Positions 54,303 to 62,104 of a DNA stretch of 64,000 bases are shown piece after piece. The stretch spans positions 297,924 through 361,923 of the forward strand of contig NZ_BMQY01000004.1 in assembly GCF_014648355.1 (NCBI RefSeq), written 5' to 3'. The stretch comes from Couchioplanes azureus. Its GTDB lineage: Bacteria; Actinomycetota; Actinomycetes; Mycobacteriales; Micromonosporaceae. The position numbers were made by a program, and so were the translations under genes. The notes below the pieces were generated by a model. That model ran no database searches, was not told where the DNA came from, and was given only the letters and a program-made list of their open reading frames with translations. The first letter of the stretch is position 1. Every line of letters begins with the position of its first letter.

Positions 54303-55715
54303 TCAGCGGTTCAGCTGGGAGTGGCGGCGGCCGTAGGCCAGGTAGACGACCAGCCCCAGCAGGAACCACACCCCGAAGCGTAGCCACGTGACCGGGGCCA
54401 GGAAGGTGATCAGCCAGAGCGAGAAGATCACTCCGATCGCCGGGATCACCGGCATCCCGGGCAGCCGGAAGGAGCGCGGCAGCTCCGGGCGCCGGTAGCG
54501 CAGCACGATCACCGCGACGCAGACCACGACGAAGGCGAGCAGGATGCCGATGTTCGTGAGCTCGGCGGCCTCGCGGATGGGCAGGAAGCCCGCGATGACG
54601 GCGGAGGCCGCCCCGGCGATCCAGGTCACCCGGCTCGGCACCCGGCGCACCGGGTGCAGGCGGGCGAACCAGCCGGGGAGCAGGCCGTCGCGGCTCATCG
54701 CGTACCAGACGCGGGTGACGCCGAGCATGAACGTGAACATGACGGTGAGGATGCCGACGATCGCGCCGACGGCGATGACGTCGGCCAGCCCGGAGAGGCC
54801 CACGGCGGCGAAGGCGGAGGAGAAGCCGCTCTCCGGGTCGATGTCGCGGTAGTTCTGCATGCCGGTCAGTACGAGCGTCGCCGCGACGTAGAGCAGCATG
54901 GACAGCACCAGCGAGTAGATGATCGCCCGGGGCAGGTGCCGGCGGGCGTCGCGCGACTCCTCGGCTGCCGTGCTCATCGCGTCGTAGCCGAAGACGGCGA
55001 AGAACACGGTGGCCGCGCCGGTGATCGCCCCGCTCACGCCGAACGGGAAGAAGGGCTGGTAGTTCTCCGTACGGACGTAGAAGACGCCGACCCCGACGAC
55101 CAGCAGGACCACCGCGACCTTCAGCGCGACCACCGCCGTCTCGAAGCGGGCCGCGGCCCGGATCCCCCGGTTCAGCAGGTAGGCGATCAGCAGGCACAAC
55201 AGCACGGCGAACAGGTCCACGACGTGCCCGTCCCCGGTGCCGGGCGCGCCCAGCATCCAGGCCGGCAGGTCGGCGCCGAGCTCGGCCATGAGGAACGAGA
55301 AGTAGCCGGAGATGCCGATCGCCACCACGGAGACGATGGCCGTGTACTCCAGCAGCAGGTCCCAGCCGATGAACCAGCCCACGACCTCGCCCAGCACGAC
55401 GTAGCCGTACGTGTAGGCGGATCCGGCCTTGGGGATCATGCCGGCGAACTCCGCGTAGGACAGTGCCGCGGCGCCGCTGGCGACGCCGGCCAGCAGGAAG
55501 GAGATCAGCACGGCCGGCCCGGCCGTCTCGTTCGCGACCGCGCCGGCCAGCGCGAAGATGCCGGCGCCGATGATGCCGCCGACGCCGATCGCGGTGAGCT
55601 GCCACAGGCCTAGGGAGCGGGACAGGTCCGTCTCTCGCTCGTCGGTGAGATCCTCGACCGGCTTGCGCCGGAACATCCCGCTTCCGCGGCCGAACCGTTC
55701 CGGTGTCGTCGTCAT
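54303..55715 (-). CDS. APC-family amino-acid permease (CAT/YfnA-like)
   Basis: 470 residues from ATG 55715 (AGGAG seven bases upstream). Twelve to thirteen helices; helix 1 motif LTAIGVGGIIGAGIFALAGA, FAGMIPKAGSAYTYGYVVLG, and FFAVFGYDAMSTAAEESRDARRHLPRAII are hallmarks of the cationic amino-acid transporter branch. Likely a proton-coupled amino-acid importer. The first ~40 residues are a cytoplasmic lead with DLTDERETDLSRSLG. Confidence 0.92.
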   Translation of the reverse strand: MTTTPERFGRGSGMFRRKPVEDLTDERETDLSRSLGLWQLTAIGVGGIIGAGIFALAGAVANETAGPAVLISFLLAGVASGAAALSYAEFAGMIPKAGSAYTYGYVVLGEVVGWFIGWDLLLEYTAIVSVVAIGISGYFSFLMAELGADLPAWMLGAPGTGDGHVVDLFAVLLCLLIAYLLNRGIRAAARFETAVVALKVAVVLLVVGVGVFYVRTENYQPFFPFGVSGAITGAATVFFAVFGYDAMSTAAEESRDARRHLPRAIIYSLVLSMLLYVAATLVLTGMQNYRDIDPESGFSSAFAAVGLSGLADVIAVGAIVGILTVMFTFMLGVTRVWYAMSRDGLLPGWFARLHPVRRVPSRVTWIAGAASAVIAGFLPIREAAELTNIGILLAFVVVCVAVIVLRYRRPELPRSFRLPGMPVIPAIGVIFSLWLITFLAPVTWLRFGVWFLLGLVVYLAYGRRHSQLNR

Positions 55716-55978
55716 GGCCACGCTCCTTTGCGGTACGCCACGGCGGCCACCGGCCGGGGCCGCCCCTGTCATCGATCTACCACGCAATCGGCCCGAGCGC
55801 ATCCATGGATGCCGATGGCGCACCCCAGCGGGAGGGTGAACGAGGTGGACGGGCGGCCGCGCGGCCCTATGATCGTGCAAGTGACTGCGCATCGTCCGGT
55901 GAAGCTGCACGTTTGGATGCACGTGCACTGGGTTATGAAACGTCCCGAGGCGACGGACGGCCGATCGGGGTGACGCGG
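55716..55978 (+). promoter_or_regulatory. Promoter region with TGCACGTGCA palindrome upstream of XRE gene
   Basis: No gene fits in this 263-base gap. It contains TGCACGT as direct repeats at 55906-55912 and 55918-55924, the second being half of the perfect palindrome TGCACGTGCA (55918-55927). The same 10-bp palindrome returns downstream of the regulator gene at 56936-56945, so it is a good candidate for the regulator's own operator. The start of the XRE gene is 51 bases further on. Confidence 0.5.
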
Positions 55979-56863
55979 ATGGCGGCGCTGGGTGGAGACG
56001 GTGGCACCGGCCCCGTGGCACTGCGCATCCGGCTGGGCGCCCAGCTCCGCCGGCTGCGCAAGCACCGGGAGATCACGCGCGAGGCCGCGGGCTGGGAGAT
56101 CCGCGCCTCCGAGTCGAAGATCAGCCGGATGGAGCTCGGCCGGGTGCCGTTCAAGGAACGCGACGTCGCCGACCTGCTCGCCTTCTACGGCGTACCCGAG
56201 GAGGAGCGCGACGGCCTGCTCTCGCTCGCCCGGCAGGCCAGCGCGCCCGGGTGGTGGCAGGAGTTCGCCGACGTCGCGCCGCCGTGGTTCCTGCCGTACC
56301 TGGGCCTCGAGGAGGCGGCGGCGCTGATCCGCTCGCACGAGGCCCACTTCGTCCCCGGGCTGCTGCAGACCGGCGACTACGCCCGCGCGGTGATCGCCCG
56401 CAGCCACGCCGCCGCCCCCGCCACCGAGGTCGACCGGCGGGTGGCGCTGCGGCTGGGCCGCCAGCGGGTGCTGCACCGGGCCAACCCGCCGCAGTTCTGG
56501 ACGGTGCTCGACGAGGCCGTGCTGCGCCGGCGCATCGGCGGGCGGGCGGTCATGCGCGGCCAGCTCGAGGCGCTGATCAAGGCGGCGGACCTGCCGAACG
56601 TCCGCATCCAGGTCGCACCCCTGGGCGCGGCGTCGCACGCAGCCGCCGGCCTGCCCTTCACGATCCTGCGCTTCGCCGAGCCGGAGCTCTCCGACGTCGT
56701 CTACATCGAGCAGCTCACCAGCGCGCTCTACCTCGACAAACGGACCGATGTGGACCACTACGCCGAGACGATGGAACGCGCCTGTGTGGAGGCGGAGCCG
56801 CCGGATCGCACACCCGCCGTCCTGCGCACCATCCTCGACGAGACCGCCGGTCCGGCTCACTGA
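55979..56863 (+). CDS. XRE-family regulator with DUF5753 domain
   Basis: 294 residues from ATG 55979. Helix-turn-helix LGAQLRRLRKHREITREAAGWEIRASESKISRMELGRVPFKERDV at residues ~15-65, then a DUF5753 domain (GWWQEFADVAPPWFLPYLGLEEAA, FVPGLLQTGDYARAVI, ANPPQFWTVLDEAVLRRRIGG, LPFTILRF, VVYIEQLTSALYLDK). These regulators are abundant in actinomycetes, often paired with small DUF397 proteins and linked to development or antibiotic control. No DUF397 gene follows; a different 82-residue protein does. Confidence 0.9.
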   Translation: MAALGGDGGTGPVALRIRLGAQLRRLRKHREITREAAGWEIRASESKISRMELGRVPFKERDVADLLAFYGVPEEERDGLLSLARQASAPGWWQEFADVAPPWFLPYLGLEEAAALIRSHEAHFVPGLLQTGDYARAVIARSHAAAPATEVDRRVALRLGRQRVLHRANPPQFWTVLDEAVLRRRIGGRAVMRGQLEALIKAADLPNVRIQVAPLGAASHAAAGLPFTILRFAEPELSDVVYIEQLTSALYLDKRTDVDHYAETMERACVEAEPPDRTPAVLRTILDETAGPAH

Positions 56864-56928
56864 TCATCCGGCCGGCATCGGCCGATCGGTCCCCGTCGCA
56901 CCGCCGAACCTTCCGTTTCCGGCTCATT

Positions 56929-56992
56929 GTGCATATGCACGTGCAGCAGTACTTGCATCGGCGATGGCATATGGCCATGCTTGGGCACGTGC
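56929..56992 (+). promoter_or_regulatory. Cluster of palindromes upstream of the small gene
   Basis: GTGCATATGCAC (56929-56940) is a perfect 12-bp palindrome overlapping TGCACGTGCA (56936-56945), and GCACGTGC recurs at 56985-56992. The GCACGTGC core also occurs upstream of the XRE gene at 55919-55926. Three sites flanking one regulator suggest a binding motif controlling both the regulator and the small gene at 57078. Confidence 0.55.
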
Positions 56993-57077
56993 TCGGTAGG
57001 GGGCGTCGCCGCCGAGGATCGACGGCGGCGGCGAGCACGGCGTCCGGGCCAACGGACGCGATGACCGAGGAGCGATG

Positions 57078-57326
57078 ATGGACAGGAATCGCGGCCCGGT
57101 GGGTCCGGTCAGTCACTTCCCCGAGTCGGACTACCGGTTCGGAGCCGGCCCGCTGCGGATGCGGGTCGAGCGCATCGACTGGAACCGCCCGGTGCTGTAC
57201 GACAACGACAACTGGTACGAGGTCGACGGAGTCGAGGTCACGGCCGACGGACGCGAGATCGGCCGCCGTCAGGCCCTGGTCCGCGGGCGCAGCCTCGCCG
57301 CGCTGCCCCGCAACAACCGTCCCTGA
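57078..57326 (+). CDS. Small conserved-looking protein of unknown function
   Basis: 82 residues from ATG 57078 (GAGGAG five bases upstream; the adjacent ATG at 57075 is too close). It is Arg/Asp-rich with tryptophan-containing strands: FGAGPLRMRVERIDWNRPVL, NDNWYEVDGVEVTADG, GREIGRRQALVRGRSLAALP. No signal peptide, cysteine or membrane helix. It reads like a small beta fold. Located downstream of the XRE/DUF5753 gene behind a cluster of palindromes, so probably under its control. Family not recognised. Confidence 0.65.
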   Translation: MDRNRGPVGPVSHFPESDYRFGAGPLRMRVERIDWNRPVLYDNDNWYEVDGVEVTADGREIGRRQALVRGRSLAALPRNNRP

Positions 57327-57349
57327 CGGACAGTCGTGATCCTGGCCAT

Positions 57350-57375
57350 AAAACAGGACTATGAAAGTCTTTTTT
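57350..57375. promoter_or_regulatory. Candidate NsrR operator
   Basis: An AT-rich imperfect dyad, AAAACAGGACT - ATGA - AAGTCTTTTTT, lies 17-42 bases before the nsrR start; the inner GGACT/AGTCT half-sites are spaced by five bases. Its AT content stands out sharply. Position and A/T-flanked symmetry fit an NsrR site autoregulating nsrR-hmp. Confidence 0.5.
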
Positions 57376-57391
57376 CCGTAGGGTCCTTGCC

Positions 57392-57820
57392 GTGCGACTC
57401 CAACGCTCCACGGACATCGGCCTGCGGATCCTCATGCTCGGTGCGACCCGCGACGACCGGCTCACCATCGACGAGCTGGCCGAGGCCCTGGCGGTGCCCC
57501 GCCACCACCTCGCCAAGGTGGTGCAACGGCTCCAGCACCTCGGCCTGCTCGATACCGTGCGGGGCCGCAGCGGCGGCGTCCGCCTCGCCCCCACCGCCCC
57601 GGCGGCCTCCCTCGGCGCGATAGTGCGCGGCCTCGAGGGCGACGGCGAGGTCGTGGACTGCGACGGCGAACCGGCCTGCCCGCTCAGCGGCGGCTGCCGG
57701 CTCCGCGGAGCGTTGCGGCGCGCGCAGGAGGCGTTCTACACCAGCCTCGACCCGATCACGGTCGGCGACCTCGCCGCGCCGCCGGCCCGGCAGGTGCTGC
57801 TGAGCCTCGCCCGCCGCTGA
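57392..57820 (+). CDS. nsrR: NsrR nitric-oxide-sensing repressor (Rrf2 family)
   Basis: 142 residues from GTG 57392. Winged HTH MRLQRSTDIGLRILMLGA...LTIDELAEALAVPRHHLAKVV and an Fe-S loop with Cys90, Cys96 and Cys102 (DCDGEPACPLSGGCRL, C-x5-C-x5-C). Asp8 is also present. These are the four ligands of the [4Fe-4S] cluster in Streptomyces NsrR, where the Asp comes from the partner subunit. NO destroys the cluster and relieves repression. The flavohaemoglobin gene follows 28 bases after the stop, its main expected target. Confidence 0.94.
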   Translation: MRLQRSTDIGLRILMLGATRDDRLTIDELAEALAVPRHHLAKVVQRLQHLGLLDTVRGRSGGVRLAPTAPAASLGAIVRGLEGDGEVVDCDGEPACPLSGGCRLRGALRRAQEAFYTSLDPITVGDLAAPPARQVLLSLARR

Positions 57821-57848
57821 CCGTGCCACCCCCTCGACAGGAGGAACC

Positions 57849-59054
57849 ATGCTGTCCGCCACCAGCGCCCCGGTGATCGACGCGACCCTGCCGGTGGTCG
57901 CCGACCACCTGCCGGCGATCTCGGACGTCTTCTACGACACGATGCTCGGCGAGAACCCCGACCTGCTCAACCTGTTCAGCCGCAGCGCGCAGGCCACCGG
58001 CCGGCAGCGGTCCGCGCTGGCCGGGGCGGTGGCGGCGTTCGCATCCCACCTGGTCGGCACCGGGAGCGCGGCGGAGGTCGTCGACCACGTCGTCGAGCGG
58101 ATCGCCCACCGGCACTGCGCCCTCGGCATCCGCCCCGAGCAGTACACGATGGTCGGCCGCTACCTGATGGGAGCGGTGCGCACCGTGCTGGGCGACGCCG
58201 TCACGCCCGCGGTCGCCGCCGCCTGGGACGAGGTCTACTGGCTGTTCGCCGCCCGCCTGATCGGCCGCGAGGCGCGCCTGTTCGCGGAGGCGGGGGTCCG
58301 CGACGACCCGTGGCTCGAGGCCACCGTGGTCAGCAGGATCCCGGAGGCCGACGACACGGTGTCGTTCGTGCTGGCCCCGGCCGACGGCGGCCCGGCCCCC
58401 GCCTTCCGCCCCGGGCAGTACGTCACCGTCGCCGTCGACCTGCCCGGCGAGGGCCGTCAGCTCCGGCAGTACTCGCTGTCGCAGGCACCGACCGGGGGCA
58501 CGCTGCGCATCACCGTACGCCGCGTCCGCGGCACCGGGGGCGCACCGGACGGGGTCGTCTCCGGCTTCCTGCACGACCGGGTCGGGCCCGGCGACCGGCT
58601 ACGGCTGAGCCGCCCGTACGGCGACCTCGCCCTGCGCGACGACGACACGCCGCTGGTGCTGGTCAGCGCGGGCGTGGGCATCACGCCGATGGCGTCCATG
58701 CTGGACCACGTCGCCCGGACCCGGCCGGAGCGCGACGTCACCGTCGTGCACGCGGACCGCGGCCCCGACCGGCACGCACTGCTCGCGGACATCCGCAGCC
58801 ACGGCTCCCGGCTGCGCTCCTTCCGCCACCTCGTCTGGTACGAGAACCCGGGCGGCGCCGCCGGGGCCCAGCCGGGACTCCTCGACCCCGACCTGATCCC
58901 GCTGGAACCGCGCGCCGAGGTCTACCTGTGCGGGCCGGTGCCGTTCATGCAGCTCGTCCGCGCCGGCCTGCACCGCCGTGGGGTGAACGACGAGCGGATC
59001 CACTACGAGGTGTTCGGCTCGGAGCAGTGGCGGCCCACCCCGGTCGCCGTCTGA
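57849..59054 (+). CDS. hmp: Flavohaemoglobin, nitric oxide dioxygenase
   Basis: 401 residues from ATG 57849 with AGGAGG upstream. N-terminal globin (~1-140) with the proximal histidine region VVERIAHRHCALGI and EQYTMVGRYLMGAV, then a ferredoxin-reductase domain: FAD site LRQYSLSQAP, GVGITPMASM for NAD(P)H, and the C-terminal CGPVPFMQLV. Length matches Hmp. It oxidises NO to nitrate using O2 and NAD(P)H. Part of an nsrR-hmp operon. Confidence 0.95.
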   Translation: MLSATSAPVIDATLPVVADHLPAISDVFYDTMLGENPDLLNLFSRSAQATGRQRSALAGAVAAFASHLVGTGSAAEVVDHVVERIAHRHCALGIRPEQYTMVGRYLMGAVRTVLGDAVTPAVAAAWDEVYWLFAARLIGREARLFAEAGVRDDPWLEATVVSRIPEADDTVSFVLAPADGGPAPAFRPGQYVTVAVDLPGEGRQLRQYSLSQAPTGGTLRITVRRVRGTGGAPDGVVSGFLHDRVGPGDRLRLSRPYGDLALRDDDTPLVLVSAGVGITPMASMLDHVARTRPERDVTVVHADRGPDRHALLADIRSHGSRLRSFRHLVWYENPGGAAGAQPGLLDPDLIPLEPRAEVYLCGPVPFMQLVRAGLHRRGVNDERIHYEVFGSEQWRPTPVAV

Positions 59055-59132
59055 CGACTCCAACTTTGGTGGGGGTCGGAGCTCCTACCATGGCCGGATG
59101 GCGAACGGGTGCTGTGCCCGTACGGTGACATC

Positions 59133-59525
59133 GTGGGTGACACGCAGAACATTCGCCGGGGACATCTCGCGGTCGCGGCGCTGGTGGCCGGCGCCGCCGG
59201 CCTGGGCCTGCTGACGGTCGGCTGGTGGGTCGCCGGCTGGGAGCCGCGGGACGACTGGGAGCGCCTCACCGATCTCTCGTGGTGGACCAGCGGCCTGCTG
59301 CGGGCGGCGTCGTTCCTGGCCTTCACCAAGGCCGGCTTCAAGGCGGCCCTGCTGGTGGTCCTGGGCGGCGCCGCGGCCTTCACCTGGCTCCGCGCGCGCC
59401 GCCGCCGGCAGAGCGACGCGGCGGACCACCTCGGCCAGCGCGGCCACCTCGACCGGCCGGCGACCGCCGGGGAGCCGGCGGCGACGTCCTCCGACGACCC
59501 GACGGGCCCGGCCGGTTCCGGCTGA
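59133..59525 (+). CDS. Small membrane protein of unknown function
   Basis: 130 residues from GTG 59133; an upstream in-frame start near 59109 would add eight residues. Two membrane helices, GHLAVAALVAGAAGLGLLTVGWWVAG and AGFKAALLVVLGGAAAFTWL, joined by a Trp-rich loop (WEPRDDWERLTDLSWWTSG), then a ~45-residue hydrophilic tail starting RARRRRQSD. Family not recognised. Follows hmp by 78 bases but no clear coupling. Confidence 0.6.
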   Translation: MGDTQNIRRGHLAVAALVAGAAGLGLLTVGWWVAGWEPRDDWERLTDLSWWTSGLLRAASFLAFTKAGFKAALLVVLGGAAAFTWLRARRRRQSDAADHLGQRGHLDRPATAGEPAATSSDDPTGPAGSG

Positions 59526-59554
59526 ATCGGGCTCCGGGCGCCCATACTCGGATC

Positions 59555-59794
59555 ATGAGACGCGGTCGAGCGCCGATGCGGAAATGTCCGCGGTGCGGGC
59601 ATCCCACCCGCGCCGACCGCATGGTCAAGGGCTTCGGCCGGGACTGTGCGGCGCAGCTGGGACTCATCGGCCGGACGGTCGACACGGGACATTCCGGGCC
59701 GGATCTGCTCGACCTGCTCGGCCCGGGCGATCCGGCCGGCGGCGAGGGCGACGACCGCTGCGACGGCTGGGACCGCCCGGCCGACCGGGCGTAG
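59555..59794 (+). CDS. Small zinc-ribbon-like protein (DUF6011-like)
   Basis: 79 residues from ATG 59555. An N-terminal KCPRCGHPTRADRMVKGFGRDCAAQLGL pattern (CxxC, then a Cys after GxGRDC) is the compact zinc-binding motif of DUF6011-type proteins. The C-terminal half is Asp/Gly-rich and probably disordered. Cytoplasmic; role unknown. A terminator hairpin with a TTT tail follows. Confidence 0.6.
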   Translation: MRRGRAPMRKCPRCGHPTRADRMVKGFGRDCAAQLGLIGRTVDTGHSGPDLLDLLGPGDPAGGEGDDRCDGWDRPADRA

Positions 59795-59849
59795 GCAGCG
59801 TGCTCCCCACCGGCCTCCGGCCGGCGGCTCCCGGCTTCCGGGCGGCGGC

Positions 59850-59872
59850 CCTGAGCCTGACGACGGCTCGGG
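59850..59872 (+). terminator. Hairpin with short T tail
   Basis: CCTGAGCC and GGCTCGGG (one T-G wobble) form an 8-bp stem around TGACGAC, followed by CTTT. It lies 55 bases after the small zinc-ribbon gene and before the convergent phoX. Confidence 0.45.
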
Positions 59873-59950
59873 CTTTCGCACGACGGCTCCGGGGTTCTCT
59901 CGGCGACGGGCCCCCGGGACGGACCGGCCCGGCCCGCGACGAGCCGGCCG

Positions 59951-62026
59951 TCAGGTGCCGATGGGACAGCCGTCCGGTCGCCAGGTGACGACCACGGCGG
60001 GTTTGGCGAAGTCGCCGTCGGGCCAGGTGGACGCGGGGTCGTCCACGGTGGCGCCGGAGATCTCGCCGGGGTGCTGCACCGCCACGAACACCGAGCGGTC
60101 GTCGCCGGTGAGGAACGGGCCGCAGGTCTCCGCGCCAGGCGGCACGGTGAGGAACTGCTTGAGACGGCCCCGTTCGGGGCCCTCGATCGCGGTCGCGAAC
60201 AGGCCGTCGTTGCTGCCCAGCGCGTTGCCGTCGGTCGCGATCCAGAGGTTTCCCGTACGGTCGAAGGCGACGTTGTCCGGGCACGAGATCGGCGAGACCG
60301 CCCGCTTGTCGTAGCCCGCGAAGTACGTCGACGGATCCTCCGGGTCGCCGCAGACGATCGGCAGCGACCAGGTGAAGGTCTCCCCGGTGTGGTCGCCGCC
60401 GTCCTCGACGATCTCGAGGATCTGGCCGTGCCGGTTGGGGCTGCGCGGATTGGCCTCGTCCACGCCCGGATAGCTGCCCACGCCGCGGTTGGTGTTGTTG
60501 GTCAGCGCCGCATAGATCTTCCCCGTGACGAGGCTGGGCTGCACGTCCTCCGGGCGGTCCAGCTTGGTCGCGCCCACCGCGTCCCCGGCGAGGCGGGTGA
60601 AGGTGAGCACCTCCACGACGCTCATGCCCGGCACGTACGACCGGTGACCGGAGGCGAGCTTGATCCAGCGGCCGGTGCCGTCGAAGGCGCCGTCGGAGGG
60701 CAGCCTGCCGGTGCCGTCGATCTCCGCCGCGGGGCTGTCACCGGACAGCTTCGCCACGTACAGGGTGCCGGACTCCAGCAGGGTCAGGTTGTGCCCCCGG
60801 TTACCCGGAACGAACCTCTTCGCCGACACGAACTTGTACAGATAGTCGAACCGCTCGTCGTCACCCATGTACGCCACCACGTGACCGCTCCTCGCCACGA
60901 TCACATTGGCGCCCTCGTGCTTGAACCGGCCCATCGCGGTGTGCTTCCGCGGCCGCCCGTGCGGATCCTGCGGATCCACCTCCACGATCCAGCCGAACCG
61001 GTGCGCCTCGTGCGGATGCCTCGCCAGATCGAACCGCTCCTGCGCCCGCTCCCACCGCCGCGAGCCGCTGGGGTAGCGCGCGGTGGTGGAGATGCCGTAT
61101 CGGGCGAGCTTCGGCTTCAGGTCCTCCGGGGCCTGGTCGCCGCCCACGAAGTACTGGTTGAAGTTCTCCTCACCCGAGAGCACCGTGCCCCACGGCGTCA
61201 CGCCACCCGAGCAGTTGTTCAGCGTACCGATCGGGGTCGTGCCGGCCGGGTCCTCGGCGGTGCGCAGCAGGGGCGAGCCGGCGGCGGGACCGGTGAAGCG
61301 GAACGGCGACGCGAGCATCGTGATCCGGCGGTTGTACGGCAGCCGGTCGCCGCGCGCCGGACGCCACCGGCCGGTCCGGCCCACCCGCTCCAGCTCCACC
61401 ACCGACATGCCGTGGGCGGCCATCGCCACCCGCACCTGCTCCACCGACATGGCCTCCTGGGTGGTGAAGCCCGGGAACATGAGCTCCTCGTTGGTGTACT
61501 CGTGGTTGGACACGAGCAGCGCCCGCCGCCCGTCACGGCCGAGCGGCAGCACGGCGAGGAAGTCGTTGTTGTACCCGAACTGGGCGGCCTGCCGCTCGGC
61601 GCTCTGCCGGTGCACGTCGAACGCGGGTGCGCCGGGCAGCACGGGATCGCCCCACCGGATCACCACGGCGGAGTCGTAGCCGTGCGGCACGATCACCGCG
61701 TCGAGCGTGTTCGGCGGGACGGGGGTGAAGGTGAGTGCGCCGGCGGGGTGGGGCGCCGCCTGCCCGGGAGCGGCCGCGGCCCGCGCGGGCCGGGTCCCGG
61801 CCTGCGACCCGGCGCCGACGCCGAGCACCAGGGCACCGGCCGCGCCGAGCCGGACCAGACCCCGCCGGGTCAGCCCGGCCCGGACCAGGTCGCCGAGGTA
61901 CGGGTTGGCGGAGGTGTTGGGCACCGGATGGTCGCAGGCGTTGGCGCACCGGTAGAGGCACGTCATCCGGTCGCGGCCGGAGTGGGTGGACAGCAGCGGC
62001 AGCGGCTTCGGTCGCCCGGACATCAT
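59951..62026 (-). CDS. phoX: PhoX-family (DUF839) alkaline phosphatase
   Basis: 691 residues. N-terminal lead, then a Tat-type signal LTRRGLVRLGAAGALVLGVG around residues 52-75, cleaved near ARAAAA. The body has PhoX motifs: FNNDFLAV-like FGYNNDFLAVLPLG, LLVSNHEYTNEELMFPGF, LNNCSGGVTPWGTVLSGEENFNQYF, HPHEAHRFGWIVEVDPQDP, GVDEANPRSPNRHG and SCPDNVAFDRTGNLWIATDG. PhoX is a periplasmic/exported Fe-Ca phosphatase releasing phosphate from organic esters. The early HSGRDRMTCLYRCANACDHP segment with cysteines is typical of this actinobacterial branch. A PHO-box-like site lies upstream. Confidence 0.93.
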   Translation of the reverse strand: MMSGRPKPLPLLSTHSGRDRMTCLYRCANACDHPVPNTSANPYLGDLVRAGLTRRGLVRLGAAGALVLGVGAGSQAGTRPARAAAAPGQAAPHPAGALTFTPVPPNTLDAVIVPHGYDSAVVIRWGDPVLPGAPAFDVHRQSAERQAAQFGYNNDFLAVLPLGRDGRRALLVSNHEYTNEELMFPGFTTQEAMSVEQVRVAMAAHGMSVVELERVGRTGRWRPARGDRLPYNRRITMLASPFRFTGPAAGSPLLRTAEDPAGTTPIGTLNNCSGGVTPWGTVLSGEENFNQYFVGGDQAPEDLKPKLARYGISTTARYPSGSRRWERAQERFDLARHPHEAHRFGWIVEVDPQDPHGRPRKHTAMGRFKHEGANVIVARSGHVVAYMGDDERFDYLYKFVSAKRFVPGNRGHNLTLLESGTLYVAKLSGDSPAAEIDGTGRLPSDGAFDGTGRWIKLASGHRSYVPGMSVVEVLTFTRLAGDAVGATKLDRPEDVQPSLVTGKIYAALTNNTNRGVGSYPGVDEANPRSPNRHGQILEIVEDGGDHTGETFTWSLPIVCGDPEDPSTYFAGYDKRAVSPISCPDNVAFDRTGNLWIATDGNALGSNDGLFATAIEGPERGRLKQFLTVPPGAETCGPFLTGDDRSVFVAVQHPGEISGATVDDPASTWPDGDFAKPAVVVTWRPDGCPIGT

Positions 62027-62074
62027 CGCCTCAAAGCTCCTCGCAGATGGACTGCGGTGAGTCTAAGGGCGACG

Positions 62075-62096
62075 GTGCGTAAACGGAAGGTTAACG
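62075..62096 (-). promoter_or_regulatory. PHO-box-like direct repeats upstream of phoX
   Basis: On the minus strand, CGTTAACCTTC and CGTTTACGCAC are adjacent 11-bp units, each beginning CGTT(A/T)AC. Actinomycete PhoP sites are 11-bp direct repeats of GTTCACC-like units, so spacing fits and sequence is close. It lies about 50-70 bases before the phoX start, where an activator would act under phosphate limitation. Confidence 0.5.
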
Positions 62097-62104
62097 GTAG
62101 GCAA

